From an uncultured Verrucomicrobiales bacterium (lineage in GTDB: Bacteria; Verrucomicrobiota; Verrucomicrobiia; Verrucomicrobiales; Akkermansiaceae), in contig CALCWC010000063.1 of the NCBI GenBank assembly GCA_937905985.1, positions 1-11,594 of the forward strand: a stretch of DNA of 11,594 nt, written 5' to 3'. The position numbers were made by a program, and so were the translations under genes. This document shows, piece after piece, positions 6,384 to 11,594 of the stretch; position 1 is the stretch's first letter; the number at the start of each line of letters is the position of its first letter. The notes under the pieces were generated by a model that saw only the letters and a list, made by a program, of their open reading frames with translations, was not told where the DNA came from and did no database searches.

Positions 6384-7610
6384 TTAGAGAGCGGAGACGG
6401 GGAAGGCCAGGTGCCCGTCACCCAGCGGCAGCGGGGAGGCAATGGGGCAGAAGACAATGCCCTTGCCCAGGGCCGCTGACGATGAGGGAATGGAATGCAT
6501 GGCCTTGAGGTCTGCCAGCTTGGGGTTGAGACTGCGCTTCACCTCCATGGGGTAGAGCACACCGCCGCGCTCCAGCAGGAGGTCGATTTCCGCCCCGTTG
6601 GAGTTGCGGAAAAAGTTGAGTCTGGGCACTAGGCCTGCGTTGGTAAAGCTGCGCCAAATCTGCCCGAACACCCAGGTTTCCAGGAAATGTCCGCACATGT
6701 TGTGGGTCATCAGCGCTTGCGGAGATTCGATATCCAACAGCCACGCGCACAGCCCTGTGTCCATAAAATGCAGCACCGGGCTTTTGACAAGCCTCTGAGT
6801 GGTCTTGACCGCGTACGGCTCCAGCAGGTGGATGAGGCCTGATGTTGACAAAATGGATATCCATCGCTTTGCGGTTTGCACGGAAACGGCGGCGTCGCGC
6901 GCCAAATCGCTGTAAGAGAGCAACTGCCCGGTGTGAGCGGCTGCAGAGCGCAGCAGTTTGTAGAACGCGCTCTTGTCGCCCACCTGGGTGAGCGTGCTCA
7001 CATCTCGTTCAATGTAGGTTTGCACGTATGAGGGGAAGAACACGTCGCGCGTCATGGCAGGATTGCTGAACATCTCCGGGAACCCGCCCATCCAGATGCG
7101 CTCGTAAAGTTTGGCCAAGCTGCAGGTACGTTTGGCGGCGAAAGCCTCCATCGGCTTGGCGGGGTTGAATACCTGCGTCTCTGCGGCGCGCAGCGTTTCC
7201 CGCTGGGAGAGAGTGCAAAGTTCCACCACGCCCACGCGCCCCGCCAGGCTCTCCGATACGTTCTGCATAAGGCTGAACCTCTGGGAACCCGTCATCCAGT
7301 ACATTCCCGGCTGCCGGTTTTCATCCACTTTCTTTTTAATGGCCCTGAACAGCTGCGGGGCATACTGCACCTCGTCTATCAGCAGCGGGGCGGGATGCGT
7401 CTCCAGGAACGCAGCCGGGTCGCTCTGCGCGGATGCCAGCTCGCCGTAGTCGTCTAGTGTCACATAATCCATTCCCTTGGGCATCATCTTGCGCAGCAGG
7501 GTGGACTTCCCCACTTGGCGTGCTCCCGTCAACAGCACGCAGGGGTATGCCGCCGAATATTTCTTCAGCGTCTCCATAGCGCCGCGCTTGATGTATCCGC
7601 TCCTTGCCAT
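6384..7610 (-). CDS. AAA+ ATPase with DUF4143-like C-terminal domain
   Basis: An ATP-binding protein of the widespread AAA_14/DUF4143 group, whose cellular role is not established. From the ATG at 7610 it is 408 aa, the usual size. The Walker A motif GARQVGKST is at residues 29-37, Walker B LLIDEVQ at 76-82 and a sensor-like TGSQRF at 107-112. A winged-helix-like segment spans about 227-262 (LLSYSDLARDAAVSVQTAKRW). The C-terminal domain has GHFLETWVF (from 307), then FRNSNGAEIDLLLE and YPMEVKRS. The spaced Asp and ExK in EIDLLLE...MEVK (341-358) resemble a PD-(D/E)XK nuclease-type core. A TTG at 7619 would add three residues but lies next to the -10 box. There is no Shine-Dalgarno. A perfect 26-bp inverted repeat lies just upstream of the promoter. 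These genes are commonly scattered as accessory cargo, so horizontal acquisition is plausible but not shown. Confidence 0.9.
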   Translation of the reverse strand: MARSGYIKRGAMETLKKYSAAYPCVLLTGARQVGKSTLLRKMMPKGMDYVTLDDYGELASAQSDPAAFLETHPAPLLIDEVQYAPQLFRAIKKKVDENRQPGMYWMTGSQRFSLMQNVSESLAGRVGVVELCTLSQRETLRAAETQVFNPAKPMEAFAAKRTCSLAKLYERIWMGGFPEMFSNPAMTRDVFFPSYVQTYIERDVSTLTQVGDKSAFYKLLRSAAAHTGQLLSYSDLARDAAVSVQTAKRWISILSTSGLIHLLEPYAVKTTQRLVKSPVLHFMDTGLCAWLLDIESPQALMTHNMCGHFLETWVFGQIWRSFTNAGLVPRLNFFRNSNGAEIDLLLERGGVLYPMEVKRSLNPKLADLKAMHSIPSSSAALGKGIVFCPIASPLPLGDGHLAFPVSAL

Positions 7611-7619
7611 ATACCACAA

Positions 7620-7648
7620 CTTGTACCTGAAACCCGATGCCGCGTCAA
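7620..7648 (-). promoter_or_regulatory. Putative promoter for DUF4143 ATPase
   Basis: On the minus strand, TTGACG (7648-7643) and TACAAG (7625-7620) are separated by 17 bp. The predicted start is about 7612-7613, two or three bases before ATG 7610. The -35 box is strong (5 of 6) and the -10 box moderate (4 of 6). The large inverted repeat begins 10 bp upstream of the -35 box. Confidence 0.45.
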
Positions 7649-7657
7649 GTCTGTTTT

Positions 7658-7712
7658 ATGCAAATTTGCCATAGTGTGGCAGATTTTCTGCCACACTATG
7701 GCAAATTTGCAT
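7658..7712. repeat. Perfect 26-bp inverted repeat, 3-nt loop
   Basis: Left arm 7658-7683 and right arm 7687-7712 are exact reverse complements around TTT (7684-7686). Each arm is itself partly palindromic. The left arm holds TTTGCCA-TAGTG-TGGCAGA (7665-7683) and the right arm TCTGCCA-CACTA-TGGCAAA (7687-7705), giving four related half-sites. GCAAATTTGC, a 10-bp palindrome, caps both ends (7660-7669 and 7701-7710). It lies between the convergently placed 3' end of rubrerythrin and the ATPase promoter. Neither side has a T-run, which argues against a simple intrinsic terminator. It could be an operator for the ATPase promoter, a cruciform-forming site, or a mobile repeat. Confidence 0.95.
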
Positions 7713-7751
7713 GAATGCTTTTCCCAAGGACGTCAGCGTCGGTCGTATCAG

Positions 7752-7786
7752 CAAGCCCCTGCAGCCGGAATGGCCGCAGGGGCTTG
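7752..7786 (-). terminator. Stem-loop downstream of rubrerythrin (no U-tract)
   Basis: An 11-bp perfect stem (7752-7762 with 7776-7786, CAAGCCCCTGC) encloses a 13-nt loop that contains a further GCC/GGC pairing. It begins 25 nt after the rubrerythrin stop codon. No T-run follows on either strand, so it may be a 3'-end or mRNA-stability hairpin rather than a classical intrinsic terminator. Confidence 0.5.
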
Positions 7787-7811
7787 GTTGATCATGTATG
7801 TGCTGCCGTGC

Positions 7812-8351
7812 TTAGGCGAAGTAGCGCTTCAGCAGGCCGTCGAAGCCCTTGCCGTGGCGTGCCTCGTCCTTGCACATCTCGTGCACGGTGTCGTGGATGG
7901 CGTCGTAGCCGAGCTCCTTGGCGCGCTTGGCGATGGCAAGCTTGCCGGCGCAGGCGCCGTGTTCGGCGGCGGCGCGCAGCTCCACGTTCTTCTTGGTGCT
8001 GTCGGTGAGCACCTCGCCCAGCAGCTCGGCGAACTTGGCGGCGTGCTCGGCCTCCTCAAACGCGTAGCGCTTGAAGGCTTCCGCCACCTCGGGATACCCC
8101 TCGCGCTCGGCCTGGCGGCTCATGGCAAGGTACATGCCAACCTCGCAGCACTCGCCGTTAAAGTGGTCGCGCAGCCCCTTGAGCACTTCCTCGTCCAACC
8201 CCTTGGCCACGCCCACGCGGTGCTCGTCGGCGTACTCCTTGTTGCCCTCCACCACTTCTTCAAAGGTGGCAGCACGGCACACGGGGCACACGGTGGGGAC
8301 TTCCTCGCTCTCAATGATCTCACCGCAAACGGTGCAACGGTACTTTTTCAT
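7812..8351 (-). CDS. Reverse-type rubrerythrin / NADH peroxidase
   Basis: A non-haem di-iron peroxidase that in characterised relatives reduces hydrogen peroxide in the cytoplasm of anaerobes, using electrons passed through a rubredoxin centre. The 179-aa protein starts with a short rubredoxin-like iron site, CTVC at 6-9 and CPVC at 22-25. A four-helix ferritin-like domain follows. Likely di-iron ligands are E67 (GECCEVGMY), E100 and H103 (FEEAEH), E130 (AAEHGA), and E163 and H166 (KDEARH). The rubredoxin domain comes first, the reverse of classical rubrerythrin, as in clostridial 'reverse rubrerythrins'. The ATG at 8351 is the only sensible start because the first Cys pair follows at once. 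AGAAAGAG, 8 nt upstream, is a weak Shine-Dalgarno. The gene appears monocistronic, with its own promoter and a downstream hairpin. An alternative name is simply ferritin-like protein. Confidence 0.92.
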   Translation of the reverse strand: MKKYRCTVCGEIIESEEVPTVCPVCRAATFEEVVEGNKEYADEHRVGVAKGLDEEVLKGLRDHFNGECCEVGMYLAMSRQAEREGYPEVAEAFKRYAFEEAEHAAKFAELLGEVLTDSTKKNVELRAAAEHGACAGKLAIAKRAKELGYDAIHDTVHEMCKDEARHGKGFDGLLKRYFA

Positions 8352-8382
8352 ATTTGGTCTCTTTCTATGTTAGGTTGTTAAA

Positions 8383-8400
8383 GCGCCCTTAGAGGGCTGC
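8383..8400 (-). promoter_or_regulatory. Hairpin at predicted 5' end of rubrerythrin mRNA
   Basis: GCCCT and AGGGC (8385-8397) form a 5-bp stem with a 3-nt loop, extended by two GC pairs across a one-base bulge. The predicted transcription start at 8400 is the first base of this structure, so the mRNA would begin in a hairpin. The rest of the leader to the ATG is 31 nt and A-rich. Confidence 0.4.
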
Positions 8401-8406
8401 GCCCCC

Positions 8407-8435
8407 ATTCTAGCCGCTTTTCCTCTGCCCGTCAA
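8407..8435 (-). promoter_or_regulatory. Putative sigma70 promoter for rubrerythrin
   Basis: On the minus strand, TTGACG (8435-8430) and TAGAAT (8412-8407) are separated by 17 bp, each matching consensus at 5 of 6 positions. The predicted start is G at 8400, giving a 49-nt leader. An AT-rich stretch directly upstream (about 8436-8475) could act as an UP element. No PerR- or OxyR-like operator was recognised. Confidence 0.6.
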
Positions 8436-8525
8436 GCACTTTTTTAGAATTATTCCATTTTTCTTGAAATTTCCCGTCGTAGCGCTGTCTGGTAGAAAAA
8501 GGCAGGGTGGTGCAACGGAATTGCC

Positions 8526-8554
8526 TTGCCAATTGGCGGCGGGGAGGGTATAAT
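8526..8554 (+). promoter_or_regulatory. Near-consensus sigma70 promoter for purM-purF
   Basis: TTGCCA (8526-8531) and TATAAT (8549-8554) are separated by 17 bp, the same hexamers and spacing as at the SLC13 gene. The predicted start is G8561, leaving a 24-nt leader before ATG 8585. That leader is too short for a purine riboswitch. No PurR-like palindrome was recognised. Confidence 0.65.
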
Positions 8555-8584
8555 CGCCCCGCACTCCGCGAGAGCATTTCTCCT

Positions 8585-9583
8585 ATGTCAGGCAACCTCA
8601 CCTACAAGCAGTCGGGCGTGGATACCATCCAGGCGCAATCCTTTGTACACGACATCAGCGCTCACGTGAAGCGCACGCAAAAGAATCGGCAGCTGTGCAA
8701 CGCCTTCGGGCTGTTTGCCGCGGCGTACGACCTCTCCTCCTACAAGGAGCCGGTGATAGTGACGGGAACGGACGGGGTTGGCACAAAGACGGAAATTCTG
8801 TTTGAGCTGGACATGCTGGAGACGGCGGGCAAGGACCTTGTGGCGATGAACGTGAACGACATTCTGACCACGGGCGGGGATCCGCTGGTGTTCCTAGACT
8901 ACCTGGGCATCTCCAACCTGCAGAAGGAGCAGCCGCGCATCACTCGCCTGGTTGCGGGCATGTGCGACTACCTTGAGAGCTGCAACTGCATCCTGGCCGG
9001 CGGCGAGACCGCCGAAATGCCGGGCGTGGTACCGGAAGATTTGGTGGAGATGGCCGGCTTCAGCATCGGCTGTGTGGAAAAGAGCGAGATGATCCAGCCC
9101 GCCACCGTGGAGGTGGGGGATGTGCTGGTGGGCTATCCGAGCGATGGCTTCCACGCCAACGGCTGGAGCCTTATCCGCCGAATTTTGAAACAGACCCCGG
9201 ACCTGCTCAGCGAGCAGGAGCTGCGCGGCATCCTGGCGCCCACGCGCCTGTACCACGATGTGGTGTACGACATGCGCAAGCTGGGTGTCACTCCCAAGGC
9301 ATACGCGCACATCACGGGCGGCGGCCTTCCGGAGAACCTGGAGCGTTTCCTTGGCGACAAGGGCTCCGACCTTGAAATACCCTACTGGGACAATCCCGCC
9401 GCGCAGAAGGTGCTTGAATTCGTGGACGCGGAAGACCGCTTCCACACCTTCAACATGGGCATCGGCTGGGTTGCCATTGTCAAACCGGATGAGGTGGAGA
9501 AAGCCTGCACCGCAGGCCCGGGCGGCACGCCCATCGGCACCATCCGCCAAGGACAGGGCATTCACGTCTCCGTCCGCAAATAA
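8585..9583 (+). CDS. purM: Phosphoribosylformylglycinamidine cyclo-ligase (AIR synthetase)
   Basis: The ATP-dependent cytosolic enzyme that closes FGAM to AIR, step 5 of de novo purine synthesis. The 332-aa product is slightly shorter than the usual 340-350. Family motifs run in order: LTYKQSGVD at 5-13, VTGTDGVGTKTEI at 59-71, VNDILTTGGDPLVFLDYL at 90-107, LAGGETAEMPG at 137-147, GYPSDGFHANGWSLIRRI (HANG where HSNG is commoner), HITGGGLPENLER, and FNMGIGW near the end. The frame is open further upstream, to 8507, but that extension contains the promoter, so ATG 8585 is chosen. It has no good Shine-Dalgarno. The purF-like gene starts 22 bp after the stop, and the two are probably one transcript. 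No truncation or frameshift is seen. Confidence 0.96.
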   Translation: MSGNLTYKQSGVDTIQAQSFVHDISAHVKRTQKNRQLCNAFGLFAAAYDLSSYKEPVIVTGTDGVGTKTEILFELDMLETAGKDLVAMNVNDILTTGGDPLVFLDYLGISNLQKEQPRITRLVAGMCDYLESCNCILAGGETAEMPGVVPEDLVEMAGFSIGCVEKSEMIQPATVEVGDVLVGYPSDGFHANGWSLIRRILKQTPDLLSEQELRGILAPTRLYHDVVYDMRKLGVTPKAYAHITGGGLPENLERFLGDKGSDLEIPYWDNPAAQKVLEFVDAEDRFHTFNMGIGWVAIVKPDEVEKACTAGPGGTPIGTIRQGQGIHVSVRK

Positions 9584-9605
9584 CCCCTAACACCACATTT
9601 CCCTT

Positions 9606-11525
9606 ATGTCAGACCCCTTACATCATGAATGTGCGGTGGCAGCTATCCGCTTGCTCAAACCGCTTTCCTACTACGCAGAAAAATACGGCAACCCGCTGTG
9701 GGCGTTCAACAAGCTGTTCCTCCTGATGGAGAAGCAGCACAACCGCGGGCAGGACGGTGCCGGCATCGGCTGCATCAAGCTGAACATGCCCCTGGGCGAG
9801 CCCTACATGTTCCGCCACCGCGATGCCACCGGCAACGCCCTCTCCAACATCTTCTCCGCAGAGCAGCGCAACTACCGCACCCTCTGCGAGCGCGGCGACA
9901 TCCAGAACGAGGACCCCGACCAAATCAAGTCGCGCTTCAACTACGGCGGCGAGCTGCTGGTGGGGCACATGCGCTACGGAGCCAGCTCCGCGCGCTTCGA
10001 CGAAGGCATCTGCCACCCCTTCACGCGCCGCACCAACTGGATTACCCGCACCCTCATGCTGCTGGGCAACTTCGGCATCACGAATGCCCACGAGCTCGCC
10101 CAGACCCTCATCGAGCGCGGCCAGCACCCCGTCTTGGATTCCGATACCCAGACCATCATGGAGGAGATTGGCTACTATCTGGACGAGGCCCACAACGAGC
10201 TCTACCGCTCCCTGCGCGACAAGTTCTCCGGCCAGGAGCTACAGCAGGAAATCTCCGAGCGCATCGACCTCTACGACATCGTGGGCAAGGCCACCAAGAA
10301 CTGGGACGGCGGCTTCACCGCCCTGGGAGCCATCGGCAACGGCGATCTGTTCTGCCTGCGCGACCCGCACGGCATCCGCCCCTGCCACTATGTGCTCACG
10401 GACGAGTACCTGGCCATTGCCAGCGAGGAAGTGCCGCTGATGAGCGTGATGGAGGTGGAGCAGGAGCAGGTGAAGATCCTGCCGCCGGCCAACATGCTGG
10501 TCCTCAAGCACGACGGCCAGTTCGAGGTGCGCGAGTACACCGAGCCCCTGGAGCACAAGCCCTGCTGCTTTGAGAGCATCTACTTCTCCCGCGGCAACGA
10601 CCCCATCATCTACCGCCAGCGCAAGAAGCTCGGCGCCCTGCTCTCCGACAAGGTGGTGCGCAGCCTGGAGGGTGACGTCTCCCGCGCCGCCATCTCCTTC
10701 ATCCCCAACACCGCGGAAATCTCCTACTACGGCCTTCTGGAGGGCCTGCGCGCCTATCGCCGCAACTACGTCACCAAGACCATGAAGGAAGCCCTTGCCA
10801 ACGGCACCATCAGCGACGAGCTCATTGACGAGCTCATCCTGCGCCGCTGGCCCCGCGCGGAAAAAATCGTCCACAAGGACATCAAGCTCCGCACCTTCAT
10901 CACCCCGGAGAACAGCCGCGGCCAGCTTGCCAGCCAGGTGTACGACCTCACGTTCGACGCCCTGCGCGAGGGCGAGGTGCTGGTGGCCATCGACGATTCC
11001 ATCGTGCGCGGCACCACGCTCAAGAAGAACCTGCTGCGCCTGCTGGCGCGCTCCAAGCCCCGCAAGATTGTCATCGTGTCCTCCGCGCCGCAGGTGCGCT
11101 ACCCGGACTGCTACGGCATCGACATGAGCGAGCTGGGCAAGTTCATCGCCTTCCACGCCGCCATTGCCCTGCTCAAAAAGCGCGGCATGTACGAGCTCAT
11201 CAACAAGGTGTACGAGGACTGCAAGCACCAGCTCACCCTGCCCGCTCCGGCACGCACCAACCCCGTCAAGCGCATCTACGAGCTCTTCACCGATGATGAA
11301 ATTACCGAGGAGGTCTCCCGCATGGTCACGCCGGATGACAGCCCCTGCCCCGTGGAGGTCATCTACCAGAGCATGGAAGGCCTGCACGAGGCCATCGCCG
11401 GCCCCTGCGGCGACTGGTACTTCAGCGGCGACTATCCGACCCCCGGCGGCTACACGGCCGTGAACCAGGCGTTCATCCGCTGGTTCGAGGGCAAGGACGG
11501 CGGCGCCGATGCACTGCCAGTCTAA
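9606..11525 (+). CDS. purF: Amidophosphoribosyltransferase (long PurF-type)
   Basis: Probable glutamine PRPP amidotransferase, the first committed step of purine synthesis (PRPP plus glutamine to phosphoribosylamine). At 639 aa it is longer than the roughly 470-520 aa of well-studied PurF and resembles a long form I recall from gut Bacteroidetes and relatives. The class II glutaminase domain has the candidate nucleophile Cys9 after a short propeptide-like MSDPLHHE, then QHNRGQDGAGI at 44-54, GHMRYGASS at 120-128, LLGNFGITN at 152-160, DSDTQT at 178-183 and RDPHGIRPCHYVL at 252-264. The phosphoribosyltransferase domain starts near FSRGNDPIIYRQRKKLG (327-343) and has the PRPP loop VLVAIDDSIVRGTT at 458-471. 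An insert of some 60-70 residues precedes TFITPENSRGQ, and about 100 extra residues close the protein. Cys9 is followed by Ala rather than the usual Gly. A dedicated paralogue with another acceptor is possible, but pairing with purM favours PurF. Confidence 0.88.
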   Translation: MSDPLHHECAVAAIRLLKPLSYYAEKYGNPLWAFNKLFLLMEKQHNRGQDGAGIGCIKLNMPLGEPYMFRHRDATGNALSNIFSAEQRNYRTLCERGDIQNEDPDQIKSRFNYGGELLVGHMRYGASSARFDEGICHPFTRRTNWITRTLMLLGNFGITNAHELAQTLIERGQHPVLDSDTQTIMEEIGYYLDEAHNELYRSLRDKFSGQELQQEISERIDLYDIVGKATKNWDGGFTALGAIGNGDLFCLRDPHGIRPCHYVLTDEYLAIASEEVPLMSVMEVEQEQVKILPPANMLVLKHDGQFEVREYTEPLEHKPCCFESIYFSRGNDPIIYRQRKKLGALLSDKVVRSLEGDVSRAAISFIPNTAEISYYGLLEGLRAYRRNYVTKTMKEALANGTISDELIDELILRRWPRAEKIVHKDIKLRTFITPENSRGQLASQVYDLTFDALREGEVLVAIDDSIVRGTTLKKNLLRLLARSKPRKIVIVSSAPQVRYPDCYGIDMSELGKFIAFHAAIALLKKRGMYELINKVYEDCKHQLTLPAPARTNPVKRIYELFTDDEITEEVSRMVTPDDSPCPVEVIYQSMEGLHEAIAGPCGDWYFSGDYPTPGGYTAVNQAFIRWFEGKDGGADALPV

Positions 11526-11556
11526 GAATTGACAATCTACAATCACTGCCGTCCCA

Positions 11557-11580
11557 TAGCGCTCCGGTAGCGGAGCGCTA
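11557..11580 (+). terminator. Perfect hairpin downstream of purF (no U-tract)
   Basis: TAGCGCTCCG (11557-11566) and CGGAGCGCTA (11571-11580) form a perfect 10-bp stem with a GTAG loop, starting 31 nt after the stop codon. ACCCGCATGG follows instead of a T-run. It may mark the transcript's 3' end or stabilise it. Confidence 0.5.
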
Positions 11581-11594
11581 ACCCGCATGGTTGC

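Noticed and set aside
7658..7712. Intrinsic terminator for rubrerythrin
   Set aside because: No T-run follows on either strand, and it lies about 100 bp after the stop, beyond another hairpin.
7515..8381. A 288-codon open frame on + across the palindrome and rubrerythrin
   Set aside because: It is antisense to the well-supported rubrerythrin and ATPase genes and shows no family motif.
8555..8584. Purine riboswitch upstream of purM
   Set aside because: The predicted leader is only 24 nt, too short for an aptamer.
11529..11557. Promoter starting with TTGACA after purF
   Set aside because: The position 17 bp downstream (TCCCAT) is not a -10 box, and no gene start can be judged before the window ends.
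10239..11588. A 449-codon open frame on the minus strand
   Set aside because: It is antisense to the purF-like gene, with a Val/Gly/His/Ala-rich translation and no motifs.

Overview
This is an approximately 60% GC (by eye) bacterial window with a cell-envelope glycan locus, an anaerobe-type peroxide-defence gene and a purine-synthesis gene pair. Almost no start codon has a Shine-Dalgarno sequence. The promoters are sigma70-like (TTGNNN, 17 bp, TANNNT), not the Bacteroidetes -7/-33 type. A reverse-type rubrerythrin and a long (639 aa) PurF-like protein fit a host-associated anaerobe. A Verrucomicrobiota (Akkermansia-like) origin is my guess; the sequence does not prove it.

Layout. 1-64 is an 8-bp tandem repeat (CACTCGCC). 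123-2357 holds two adjacent GT2-family glycosyltransferases on +. 2358-3558 has no intact gene but is not empty: it carries a decayed acyltransferase-3-like membrane protein (about 2459-3052), then the decayed C-terminal end of an IS4-type transposase (about 3131-3546). 3559-4518 is a GtrB/DPM1-type polyprenyl-phosphate glycosyltransferase on +. A minus-strand block follows: an SLC13-type transporter with two TrkA-C domains (4557-6335), an AAA+ ATPase with a DUF4143-like C-terminus (6384-7610) and a rubredoxin-ferritin-like peroxidase (7812-8351). A divergent promoter region (8352-8584) leads into purM (8585-9583) and a purF-like gene (9606-11525), which ends near a perfect hairpin.

Function. 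The three glycosyltransferases and the dead acyltransferase look like the edge of an O-antigen, exopolysaccharide or capsule locus that has been rearranged by insertion sequences. purM and purF supply steps 5 and 1 of IMP synthesis and probably share one transcript.

The clearest recurring signal is promoter layout. Six promoter candidates all have exactly 17-bp spacers, and four place the predicted transcription start 0-5 nt from the start codon, suggesting leaderless mRNAs. Other notable items are a perfect 26-bp inverted repeat just upstream of the ATPase promoter, a hairpin predicted at the 5' end of the rubrerythrin mRNA, and a Cys-Ala in place of the usual Cys-Gly at the PurF catalytic N-terminus. 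I found no convincing wholly new system.
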